This document shows, piece by piece, positions 44,099 to 55,365 of a stretch of DNA of 64,000 bases. Below the pieces are notes generated by a model. It saw only the letters and a list, made by a program, of their open reading frames with translations, had not been told where the DNA came from and did not search any database. The DNA is from Macrotrachela quadricornifera (taxonomy: Eukaryota > Rotifera > Eurotatoria > Philodinida > Philodinidae). The DNA is taken from assembly GCA_022393335.1 (NCBI GenBank), contig JAJEKB010018244.1:35845-99844 (forward strand). Direction: 5' to 3'. Position numbers and translations under genes: made by a program. Position 1 is the stretch's first letter, and each line of letters starts with the position of its first letter.

Positions 44099-47000
44099 TC
44101 ATACAACATCCGCATAAAATGCATTATTAGTAGTAGTGCCACTTCCACCGAGTTTTAACATAAATGAAATAGTGTAAGTATTACCAATTACTGTATTAAA
44201 TGATTGTCCAATAAAATCAAGACCTGAACTAGCATAACAATTATCTACGAAGCAATTTCCTGAATAACAGTTAGCACCAGTAGTAATTATTCCTTGATGT
44301 CCACTACATGTATTTGTACACCATTGAAGCCAACCTGTTGATGTTGTTGTTGAATTTTCAAAGTTTGAATTTTGTAAGAGTTCAATACTAGAAGCACTAT
44401 TATCAACAACAGATACATCATCTAAATAATATTGACGATTATTTTCATTTTTAAAACCAAATATAATATTATGTATAACATTTGTCGCTGTAAAATTGAA
44501 TTGATAATGGGTCCATACAGATCCAGATGGATTTGTTCCACTTAAAGATAATAAAGTTCCATATCCAGTTGATGTACAAACTGTTGCTGAAACAAATTTT
44601 CAAAATTAATAGATGAATCATATTTCATTAACGACTTACTAGTCTCGGTTGTTGTTGTAGAACTAGTTAATGTTAAGGTTGATGTTGTACTTACGTCTAC
44701 AAATAATCAAATTGGTAACAGCCGAGAATGTCCTTTAAAAAATGTCCTTCACAAAATGTCCCCCAGTTTTTGTCTTTGAAAAAATGTCCTTTACTACAAG
44801 TGTCCTTTACAATAAAAGTCCTTTAAGAATGGTCCTTCTCAATAAAGTCCTATGAAAAAATGTCCTTCATTATTAAAATGTCCTTTGAGTAAACTATCAA
44901 CAAAATTAAAGATAATTTTATACTTATGTATTTGATTTATTAGAACAGATTAGCTTAGTTTATTTTTGATTCACAACATAAAAGGAAAGACTACGTAAAA
45001 GTTCTTGCACTGTAATATGAGATTTGTGTGCAAAAGAACATCACAATCTCTTTTTGCACAACCCCAAAAGTTAACAGTTTTATTTTGATTAAAATTTCTC
45101 AACTGATATTGATATCCTTTAATGTATAACATTGATCTATGTTTATTCGATGTTGTTTTTATGATTGATGGTTTAGGTGATGTGGATGGTGATGATGATA
45201 TTGGTCTCGAAGGTGGTGAAGATGAAGATGATGTTGTTAAAAATGATGGCGAAGATGAAGATGTTGTTAAATATGAAGGTGAAGAAGATGAAGATGATGA
45301 TGATGTTGATGTTAAAAATGATGGTAAAGATGATGATGTTTCATCACTGAATATCGTATCAAGGGATGCCATTTAAAAATATGCAACGTGCTTATTCGCG
45401 AATCTGATATCAGTGTATTCAACTGATCTATAACAACTTTTCTCGTTCTTTATTTCGTCATTCTGCTCTCAGCTTATCCTCTATGAAAGTGATATAGTTA
45501 CCAACATTTTATTATCACAGCGTTATCTGCATCTTGAGCCAATTTCATTTTATACATTAGATTCAAAATGAAGGACAATTTTTATATGAGGGACTTTTTT
45601 CGATGGACATTTTTCCGGAGGACATTTCATGTGAAAGAGATTTTTCAAAGGACAAAAATTCGGAGGACATTTTTTCCGAGGACAAAAACCCGGGGACATT
45701 TTGTAAAGGACATTTTTTAAAGGACATTCATGTACGTATTCATCAAATTAATATGAATTCATTTAGTACATTATCGGATTAAGATAGAAATTAAAGACTT
45801 GAGAACTTTTTTTTGCAAAAAAAAAAGTTGAAGTTATGCATATTTAATAATTATCTTTAATCTAGAGTTAAAGATTTCATTATAAATATTCATATTATCA
45901 AACAAATTTTATCACTTTACTATTGAAGTCATACTCTGAATCAGATCATTTTGAGACAGTAATATTTTATATGAATTTATGTATTGTTTGATATGTACGA
46001 AAAAGAAAACATCTAGGATAGAATTTTATAGAATTTAAATATAATCGACATACTCGCTCCATTTGTTGTTATACTTGTAGTTATAGTTGATGATGTTGAC
46101 GTGGTACTTGACTGTCCTATATTGAAAGTATAATTAAGCAAGTATTGATGAACTAAAAAAATATACAAACTTAATAGTAAAGCAAGTATTGTAGCAAGAA
46201 TTCCAGCTAAGAGAAGTGCTAAAGTAATACCTAAGCAAACAATGCAACAGCATCGACGAAGAACATTTTTTCTACTAAATTAAAAATAAAGAAATATTTC
46301 TTATAAATTAATCATATCTAGACGAAAATGAGTTTTTAGTGTTCAAATATCAACTCAAATCGAATAATACAATATATAAACAGCCAAATTTCAGTATTTT
46401 TTTTACCTGAAAAACAGTGATCCTTATAGGAACGGTATTTATATCATACCATGGATGCGCCATCTGCTTGGTATAACTTATTTTTCTTTAATTGTCTGAA
46501 ATTTATAATTAGCTCTCCTATAATAGCATTCAATTGATAATTTATATTAACATCTTTCTGATCTTGCTAAGCCATTCATGATTCAATAACTCTAAGAATC
46601 GTTGTAAGATAAAAATATTCCTTTCTCTTTATTAACTATAATACCAGGTAGTACTTTCAAAAATATAAATTATATAAATTTTTTTAAAGAAGAAAGAAAA
46701 AGTCGCAGTTCCTATTGACGAGAGATATATGTATACGATAATATATAATATTGTATGCAATAGTTGTATGAAATCACATGAAATGGCTAATATTTTTCAG
46801 AAAGTTTTATCTCCTTCTTCTTCATTCTTTATATAGTACACTTATCATCTTTTTAATAAAGTAAATTCTTTTCAGAATTTTATATTGTTGTTTAATGTAT
46901 TATTTTAATTTGTTAAGGTATTTATTTTATGAAATAAATAATTATCATAAAATATATTTCACTTTTGAAGAAATCTATGATTAAATCTAAGCAATTATCC

Positions 47001-47697
47001 TTTTTACTGAATTCATAATCAGAAAAAAAAGTGACTTTTCATATGTTGCTTACGTTTTTTTCTTTTTGGTTTGATCTATTAGATCTTGAATATTACCAGT
47101 CGATGAGCGTTCGTTCACTGGCAATATTCTATTTTGACCACTGTTCATACGACCTACTGAAATTTCCTATAAGATAATAGACAAATTAAAAAAAAACTTA
47201 AAAAAAATACTAATATAATTAACCGATGGTGAACGAATAGCATCGCGACTGTTACTGATAGCTGATTGAGGCTTTGGTTCATTTATACCATTAATATCGA
47301 TGTTATCGTCATATTTAAATGGAGAATAAGTTTTTGTTTCATCATCAATATCATTTTCATTAGATTGAATTGTTTTCATATTGATAGAATTATTAATGGA
47401 ATTATTTTGCGAAGGAAATTTTTCTTCTTTTCTTATACGTTCAACATTAATGTTACTTAAAGTATCGAGAGATTTTCTTCTTGGAAGATGAGATTGAACC
47501 CTTTGATGCTCATTTCGAGTAAGACGAATAACTTTGATGTGTTTGGATGGATTTTCATTTTTTCTGCCTTCAAGATTACTGACGTTGTTGTTCTTTGCCA
47601 ATCGAGATTCATTGCGACTGGCAGAAATGATATTACTATGCCTTTTGGTATGTGTATCAAGTTTAAGAGGTTCTAAATCGTTAGGAGATGATTCCAT
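44099..47697 (-). CDS. type II membrane protein: basic cytosolic tail, Ser/Thr stalk, galactose-binding-like ectodomain
   Basis: Six exons join in frame: 47697-47224, 47166-47054, 46274-46171, 46116-46054, 44696-44640, 44586-44099, giving 432 residues. Residues 1-203 are polar and basic with no signal peptide. The membrane segment is about 205-230 (CCCIVCLGITLALLLAGILA), preceded by RKNVLRR (positive-inside, so the C-terminus faces out). Residues 231-271 are a Ser/Thr stalk, likely O-glycosylated. The ectodomain (272-432) starts TVCTSTG and has WTHYQFNFTA, IIFGFKN, YYLDDVSVVD, LLQNSNFEN..TGWLQWC, GQSFNTVIGNTY and TISFMLKLGGSG. The YYLDDVSV pattern is typical of jelly-roll galactose-binding or carbohydrate-binding modules, which are abundant in bdelloid surface proteins; here a split repeat is likely. 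Function: probably a surface lectin or receptor with a long tail. Intron 4 holds a FLYWCH element. Confidence 0.8.
44726..45729. mobile_element. inverted-repeat element with GGACATT repeats and a FLYWCH-like ORF
   Basis: 1004 bp. The ends GAATGTCCTTTAAAAAATGT match inverted over about 40 bp. Further copies of ATGTCCTTT, or its inverse, fill the first and last 150 bp. It lies in intron 4 of the stalked membrane protein gene. FLYWCH zinc fingers are often carried by Mutator-like transposons, so a MULE derivative is likely; no 9-bp duplication was found. Confidence 0.72.
44971..45372 (-). CDS. FLYWCH-type zinc-finger ORF inside mobile element, partial
   Basis: 133 residues. 1-66 is a Ser/Pro/Thr low-complexity region. 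From 67 on, KHRSMLYIKGYQYQLRNF, then NFWGCAKRDCDVLLHTN resembles the FLYWCH finger (G-hydrophobic-Y, W-x-C, C-x-x-x-x-x-T). The terminal HxH pair of that finger is missing; the ORF ends with CKNFYVVFPFML. It is probably a truncated transposon protein and is degenerate. The opposite-strand ORF at 45122-45376 is its shadow. The ORF runs in the same direction as the host gene, but lies in an intron. Confidence 0.5.
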   Translation of the reverse strand: MASLDTIFSDETSSSLPSFLTSTSSSSSSSSPSYLTTSSSSPSFLTTSSSSSPPSRPISSSPSTSPKPSIIKTTSNKHRSMLYIKGYQYQLRNFNQNKTVNFWGCAKRDCDVLLHTNLILQCKNFYVVFPFML

Positions 47698-49629
47698 ATT
47701 TTTCTATATATGTTGGTGACTCTATATGATTTTTTTATGGGAAAAGATTTTTAACAGTATAATTTATATGAATTTCGTTTTTCTTTTTTTTTCTTCTATA
47801 AGATTTCACTCATCCACACAAATGAAAAGAAATAAAAACAAGATTGCATATACCAAAAATAATAGAATCAATATATATTGCTCCATCATAATTAATGATA
47901 TCTTATATCTACAGAAATCATGACATAGATTTTTTTCGAAAATTAAAATTTCACTTGAACTTTATTTACTATTCTTTAATTGAAAAAAGTACATGCAATT
48001 TATTGATGCATTGTTGTGTAATTTCATGAAAAAGAAAGCAAATTTTTATTAGAATATGTCATTTCATTTTACTTCAAAATTAATACTATAGTGAACTATG
48101 AGTTAATGTTCTTAGGTATTCAGATGTATCAAAAAGTAAAGATTTGGATTTGAATACATATTTAGAAGAATATGCAGTTTTCTTAGAATAAACAATATTA
48201 TCGATTAGCTGTATAGTAAAATAATCTAACATATAATATTTGTACTTTACTTCAAAACTTATTTCTATAAATAATATTATTTAGTGTAAAACATTTTTAT
48301 CTTATCATAGAATCAAGATCAATTTTTTAAATAGTTACTTTAGAATGTTTTATTTATTTTCTTTACTCATATGAAAAATAATAAAGTTTATTTGTTAACA
48401 ATTATATGTGAATTATTTTGAATAATATTATTTTATAAACTTCTGTTTAATTCTATCGTGCGCATACACACATATATGACGAATTACAAGTAGAAGCATT
48501 ACTAGAAAAGCATTTAAAAAAATTCCTACTGTTCAGGAGTGAAGAGTAACAAGGAATAACATTTGTCAACATTTGAATATTACGAAAACAATTCATTTTT
48601 GTCTACTCAAAAAGTGAACACACTATATAATCGGTCAGCATATCCGTTTACATGATAACTCTTGAAAACTACATTTGATTGAGCTTAAATGTTGTATACA
48701 AAATTGTCTCATCAATATCTTGGTCAAGTTCAAATATGAGAATGATTCATCAAGAAATAGCTGAGTTACAGCAAAAAATGTCGTTATATTCTGTGCTTTT
48801 TTATGCCAATAGTGACCTATTCCGGTTACTGGGGACGGGAGAGAGGTACCTTTAAATCCCTAAGGTCAATCTTCTAGGAGCATACTTACGTCCTCAAGTC
48901 CTATATTATAGGAGGATAATTATTTTCACTTTTTGAAGTACATATGACACTCGGAATTCAATCCGTGCTTTACACATTTATTTATTTAAACATTCATTAC
49001 ATGCAATTGTGAGCTAGCTGCATATATATAGACTGAAAATATTAATCACAACAATGTTCATGATTGATAGGATAAGATCTATTTTTCTTATCAATAACCT
49101 AAATTTGATGATTTTTGTGCAGGACCATAATGCTGCAGGTTAACTGTATCATTACAATCAATTTTATATGTATCCTGTTGGTATAAAACTTAACTCATGT
49201 AAACATTCTGCTAAATTAACAATCTCGAATTACCAATCAGACACATATTTAACCATATATTCAATCAATATTGTTTATTTTATATATTAGATTTTATTGA
49301 GAAATAAATATCTCGAAAATATCATAATCGAGAGGATATATTCTCTATCGATTGATTCTCATTATGAATATATGCTCTTATATCGTAGTTACACAAGAGA
49401 AAAGAAAGAAATATCTTTATGGTCAACATTAACGAAGAATTCATAAAAAGAATTAGTGATGTGTAACGGTCATCGAGTGTTATAATCTATGGCCCAATAA
49501 AAAATTATCTTCATCATTAAATAAATCATTCATGATACAGTTCACTCATTTAATCGTCTACTGCACAGTTGATTCTATTGTATATATAGATGATAATAAA
49601 AGATAATTCTTAACAAAATATTTCTTGGT
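47698..49629. other. intergenic, no gene recognised
   Basis: AT-rich. Divergent promoters of the leftward membrane protein gene and the rightward sulfotransferase gene must lie here, but no element can be named. 48790-48910 is somewhat more GC-rich. Confidence 0.45.
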
Positions 49630-51452
49630 TTGACGATAATGACTATTACAAAACGTGAAGAGACAAATGCTTCCGTTGATTTCAATCTAACTAAAGATGA
49701 TTTAACCAATGAAGCTAAACATCTGTTTCCTTTTTATAAAGAAATTTTCGAAAATTTAAATTATATTAGTCATAGAATATTGAATAATAATCTACTCTCA
49801 TCTAGAGAAAAGAATATTATCTGTTCAAAGATTATTCGAAGTCATAATAATGTTAAAAATGTATTCAATTATTTATCAACAAAACCATTAGAAACAAAAC
49901 AAGAAATTAAAAAATTTCCAATGATTGTTATTTGTGATTTACCATGTAGTGGTACCACATTATTACATAATCTTATGGCTTGTGATCCATTAGGTCGTGC
50001 TCCTCGTATAACTGATATGTCAATACAACCAATTCCACCAATATTACGATCAAATATTAATGAACATGAACGTCGAACAAAACTTGAAGTAGATTTTGAT
50101 GAAAAATGATTTGAAAGTGCTGGATGTGATATAAAAAGATATCGAAAAAGTACTTCTTCATCACATGCTATATTTCCTTATGAAGAAGATTCGACATTAC
50201 TATATGAAGCTGGAGTTAAATTCCACTATCTCATTTTTGCTCTTAAAGATAAAGATGCTCTTAAATATTATATCAATCCACAAAATAATGATGCTGCTTA
50301 TCATTATCATCAAACTGTTTTACAAATGTTACATGATTATGATCCACCTCAAACACATTGGCAATTAAAAACTCCAGTACATACATTATGGATTGATACA
50401 TTACTAAAATACTATCCGAATGCATCAATTATTATGTCTCATCGTCATCTTGATCAGTTTATACCATCATTATATCGTCTTTGTTATGCTATTGCTTATG
50501 GTTTTTATAATAAACATGATTCAAATAATTTAAAAACAATGATGATTAAAATAGCTTCAACATTAATTGATACTTGCATTGATTGTTTAATTGAATTTCG
50601 TAGTCGAAAATTATGTTCAAATAATATTTTTGTTATTCAATATGAAGATTTAATGAAAGAGCCAATTGGTACTGTACATCGAATATATGATCATTTTGAT
50701 TTTTTAAAATGGACTAATGAATTTGAAGAAGCAATACGTACATGGTTAAGTAATAATCCCAAGGGGGAAACAGCTGATTAGGAGTCTGATAATCACCCTA
50801 ATCACTGATAATCACTGATAATCGCTGATAATCACTGCTAATCACTGCTAATCACTGATAATCACTCCTAATCACTGATAATCACTATTAATCACTATTA
50901 ATCACTATTAATCACTCCTAATCACTGATAATCACTGCTAATCACTGGTTCTCAATCCTGAAAGCTCGTCGGTTTGTCTGGGGTCAAAAAAACATAAAGG
51001 TCAAAAAAACATAAAGGTTAAAAAAACACTAAAGGTTAAAAAAACACTAAAGGTTAAAAAAACATCCAAGGAGGAAACAGTTGATTAGGAGTCTGATAAT
51101 CACTGGTAATCACTCCTAATCACTGCTAATCACTGCTAATCACTATTAATCACTCCTAATCACTGATAATCACTCCTAATCACTGATAATCACTCCTAAT
51201 CACTGATAATCACTCCTAATCACTATTAATCACTCCTAATCACTCCTAATCACTATTAATCACTATTAATCACTATTAATCACTATTAATCACTCCTAAT
51301 CATATCTAATCAAATAATCAGCTGTTTCCCCCTTGAATAATCCTCAAGGAAAACAAGGACGAAATTCATATTTTTTAGATGAATTTCATTTAGAAACACA
51401 AATTAATAAACAAGTCTATAAAGATTATGAAAAAAAATTTCTTTCAACATAA
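49630..51452 (+). pseudogene. sulfotransferase-family gene broken by a stop and a transposon
   Basis: Open from 49630; about 415 codons without the insertion. The P-loop-like PAPS 5'-phosphosulfate site CDLPCSGTTLLHNL (102-115) and the 3'-phosphate region YPNASIIMSHRHLDQFIPSL identify a Sulfotransfer_3-type enzyme. QYEDLMKEPIGTVHRIYDH is the usual late motif. An in-frame TGA at 50107 (where Trp or Arg is one transition away) interrupts after residue 159; the same frame then continues for about 220 codons. A 576-bp element plus its 8-bp duplication enters at 50760, adding KGETAD and a stop. After the element the frame resumes (QGKQGRNSYFLDEF..) to TAA at 51450. Codon regularity elsewhere is intact, so inactivation is recent. 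Readthrough or excision would be needed for function. Confidence 0.8.
50760..51335. mobile_element. hAT-like element made of TAATCACTGA-type satellite, 8-bp target duplication
   Basis: The ends CAAGGGGGAAACAGCTGATTA and TAATCAGCTGTTTCCCCCTTG are inverted, and AATAATCC flanks both sides (50752-50759 and 51336-51343). Inside are two arrays of 10-bp units (TAATCACTNN, NN mostly GA, CC, AT or GC). They are separated by about 120 bp with AAAAACACTAAAGGTT repeats and an internal copy of the left end (AAGGAGGAAACAGTTGATTAG near 51068). No coding capacity. The superfamily is judged from duplication length. Confidence 0.88.
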
Positions 51453-53001
51453 ATTATATATTGTATTATTTACTTAAGATTATTCTATAGAATTTTTGAT
51501 TAGATTAAATAAAATTGTAAATAAATGACGTTCTATAGAATTACTATAAAGTATCAAATGTGTTGAATGTGACATTATGTTGATGTTTGTTTCTGTTAAA
51601 TAATAAATAACATTAAATGAATCGGCAGTTTACCACTAAAAGTGATCCGGTATTCGTGACATGGGTAACCATTAATCATTGCATTAAATGTATGATGCAA
51701 ATAATACATGATTTTTCTTCATACCAAACCGGAATAGTAGTATGCCCATGACTAGATTCCATTTTTTTGCCAAAGATAATATTCCGAAAATGAAGTTCAC
51801 TGAATCAATTAACGTTAAAAACGAATCTAACTACAATATAATCGATTTTATATGAAACAATAATGTTTTAGATAATTATATAACAAGATCCGACACAAAT
51901 TTAATGGAAACGACGTAGATCGACAGAGAAATTAATTCTCTTTCCAGCTACATTTGGAAGAAAAGGAGGTTGGATATTCAAAAGACCAAAATTTCTCAGA
52001 AAAAAAAGCCGAAAATCATATATAGGAAAACGGGTTCTTGAGAAATTCACAACGTTTATACGAGGAGCATGAAATACGTCCATTGACAAAAATATGTAGT
52101 TCGATAAAGAGATAATTGGTCTACTATTTTATATAAAAATAATAAACTTCAACATCACAATAAATAATAATTATCGAAAAATGACCTGAGAATTACTCGA
52201 TGAAAAAAAAACATGTTAGGTACTTTTTGATGTTCTATTTAACTGTATCAAAATGAAAACCTCCGATGTTCTGCGTGAATATAGTGGACTTTAAAAAAAA
52301 CTATCAAGAATAATTGAATCAATCTGTCAATGTAAATTTCCAAATTAAATAAACATATTAAAACTCAATCATAACTCTGGTACAATATCTGATAAGTAGT
52401 TACTTTGTTCTCCTTGGAATTATCAGGAAAATTGTTTTTGGAATTGATAAATTCATCAGAATTAGCAGTATCGATATTCTTCTTATCCTATCTTTTACTT
52501 ATTTATATGAACAAAAGATTGTTTTTACAATAAACAAATGGATGAATTTCAGTTTTACTATCAATTGATAAATATGAATTTAGAATCAAACAAATAATTG
52601 AGCAGTAAGATTTGCATGTTTTATTTTTTGGTTTTTCAATTGTTTAATGGTTTATATATAAGTTATCTTGCTACTTGAATCTAACTAATTGATTTTTTCG
52701 TCAAAGTACATTAAAATAATGTTATATTTACTGGTTGATTGAGTCATAAGATAGATTTTTGTTGTTGCAAAAGGATAGTTATATCTTATTTAATGATAAG
52801 TCAAATTTTAAAAGTAGAATTATTTGATCGTATTTATTTAATTTTTCTATTAGTTAAATTTATCATTGAATTTTTAAGTTCGATATTAACTTCAAAAAAC
52901 TATTATCAAGCACATTTTTTAAGTGAAATATAGATTATAAACGTTTTATATTTTGCATAGATTTATCGTAGAAATAGAAGAAAGTATATCAATTAGACAT
53001 T
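51453..53001. other. intergenic, with a MITE end near 51625-51665
   Basis: TAAAAGTGATCCGGTATTCG (51636) matches the right end of the repeat at 38548. A 62-codon ORF (minus, 51901-52089) is open and not obviously low-complexity, but has no motif or neighbouring exon, so it is not called. The rest is AT-rich. Confidence 0.45.
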
Positions 53002-55365
53002 TTAATTACGAAAATTGGCGCGTCGAAAATTTCTTCTCAATTGTTCAATACCACCGAGAATCGTTTGTCGATGATCCTCATTTTTAACTCCATAATCTAT
53101 GAGTCTGTCATTATTGACAAAGTAGTAAAGACGAAATCCATCAATGGTATCTTTTCTGAAACTTTCAGCATAAGTTGTATAGTTTTCACCGAATGATTTA
53201 ACCCAATAGTAAATATCATTGATTGTCCATGCCAACAAGTTTTTATCAAGATTGAATTCTAGAATAATAGATAAATATATCCTTGTATTTTAATATCAAA
53301 TAAATGATAATATTATAAGAAAAAAATCAGTTGAAATCATTAAACATAAAAATTTGAATATTCAGTTATTTAGATAAATGACGCTTACGTTTATTTGTAT
53401 ATCCTCTGTTTGTGTTCGTTTGCGAAGAATAAGATATGTTAACAGCATTAGTCGCTCCTATATTTAAACTTGTAGTATTACTTGGTAATTCCGTTGTCAT
53501 CGATTGTCTATTGATCGAAGTTATGGAAGGAATTTGATTATTTTGATGGGATTCAAATTTATATGATGATTTATTTGTAAACATTTTGTCAGATTCTAAC
53601 GATGATGTCGATGAAAAGTCGGGTACTTCATCGAGTGTATGTGAATATGTAGTGGGCTTCTCTGAAGAAGATGATATCGTTCTAGGATATTCTGGCAATT
53701 TTGGAGTCAGTGGAGTAGGTGGTGAAGAGGATTTTTCCGATTGTCTTAGTTGTCCTTCATAAGCAATCCATTTACTTAATGTCTCAATGAATTTTTTAGC
53801 ATAAACTTGTTCACTCCAATCAGAAGGCAGATTATTAAATCCATAATAAGCACCAGCTAATTGTCCATAGATAGCTGCTGTTGTATCTGTATCGTCACCC
53901 AGATTAACAGCAGCAAGAGCACCTGTTTTAAAAGAATCTTCATCGGACCAAAAAGCCCATAAAGCAGCTTCGAGAGCTTTAACAATATATCCTTTGCCTC
54001 GAATACCTTCATCATATCCTCCTTCTTTTTGATAAGATCCTTCAGCAATTTCCATAATATCTGGATGAAGAGGTTTGTTACTGAACCATTCTTGATGATT
54101 GGAATAAAAATTTTTATCCAATAGTTGACTTTTTTTTTCACCTTGTAGAGCAGCAACAATAAGTGCACCGTAGTAACGACAGGCATCATATGCTTTTTGA
54201 TCACCATGAGTAATTTTTCCACTAATACCAGAAAATTCTACAGCTTCAATTGGATTTTTGTAGAAGAAAAGTGGAACAGGGGTAAGACGCATTAAAGCTC
54301 CATTACCAGCTACACCATCTTCACTGCAAAATGCATCAAATTGGTTAAGAAGATTAATATCGGAAAGAAAATCTAATTGTGATAATGGAATATGATTATC
54401 TTTAGCAAATACTTTTTGTCGTTGTGCAAATTCACGTAGTGATTGACTAGTAGCTGCACCAATATCAAAACATTGTCCTGTTGAAGACATATATCCTTTC
54501 ATATACCACCAATTATAACGAACTAATTGATCATAAGGAACAAAATCTCGACGAGCAATCAATGAATTGGCTAAACAAAGTGCCATAGATGTATCATCGG
54601 TGAACTAAAATATATATTTTTTAAAAATTTATTAATAAAAAAAAATTAGTTTAATCAGTTAGAAATATTTATGTTGAAGAGTAGTCTTTCTCTTTTGATT
54701 AATGTTAAAAATAAGAATAAAATATTTTACTTGTCCTTTATCGAGGCCCCATGTACCACCACCTTCAAAATCTTCTACTGGATTAGACAGTAAATATTCA
54801 CGAGGTCGAAATTCAACATGAGCACCCAAAGCATCACCTATGGCCATTCCAATCATTGAACCATGAATCTTATTCAGAATTTCTTTATCATAATCATTAG
54901 GTGGATCTTCCAGCTCATTTTCAACTTCATCCGGCTTCTTAATTGATGTTTGATTAGTATCATGATATTGGCAATCAAGCCATAGTTTATCTATATTACA
55001 GATATCATCAAACAATTTTATTGTGAATATGACATATTTTTTTCAATTTACCTGTTTGAAATCGACATGCTGGATGATCTAATACTAATTCACTTTCTTC
55101 TTAAAACAAAGAAATAGAATGATCATATAGAAAATAATCATTGTATAAAACATAATAATTACCGTCACTAGAACTTGGTGGATCAGGAAATTGTCCCAAA
55201 AGGTCCGCGTTCTGTAATTCACTGTTTTCTGTGTCTAGAGAGCCATGAATATTAACATATGTGTGTTTACTATTATCCTTTTTAATAAATAATTAATTCT
55301 AATTTGATTTTGACATCATAAAACGAACTTACTGAAGTTTCAAAATTTGTGTTAGCATAATCCAT
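53002..55365 (-). CDS. ADP-ribosylglycohydrolase fused to a C-terminal SAM domain
   Basis: Exons 55365-55333, 55211-55163, 55099-55052, 54990-54731, 54604-53389 and 53258-53002 join in frame, giving about 620 residues. After an acidic N-terminus (about 100 residues), ARH/DraG-family motifs appear: IGMAIGDALGA, GQFTDDTSMALCLANSL (first metal site TDD), GNGALMRL and LGDDTDTTAAIYGQLAGAYYG (second metal site D-D-x-D-T). A Ser/Pro-rich linker of about 130 residues follows. The last exon encodes a SAM domain: WTINDIYYWVKSFGENY..YAESFRKDTIDGFRLYYF..DYGVKNEDHR. The enzyme should remove ADP-ribose from proteins or hydrolyse related ADP-ribose bonds, with the SAM domain oligomerising or targeting it. 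If the last intron (donor CGTAAGCG at 53389) is retained, a stop at 53366 gives an ARH-only form. The join of exons 1-2 lacks a good pyrimidine tract and is the least certain. Confidence 0.85.

Noticed and set aside
45122..45376. Asp-rich plus-strand ORF
   Set aside because: Exact antisense of the Ser-rich part of the FLYWCH-like ORF; acidic content is an effect of GAT/GAA complementing ATC/TTC repeats.
50760..51335. Regular repeats resembling a CRISPR array
   Set aside because: Units are contiguous 10-mers with no unique spacers, inside a transposon with inverted ends, in a eukaryotic genome.
51901..52089. 62-residue minus-strand ORF with mixed composition
   Set aside because: No signal peptide, domain, splice partner or homologue recognised; cannot be distinguished from chance.
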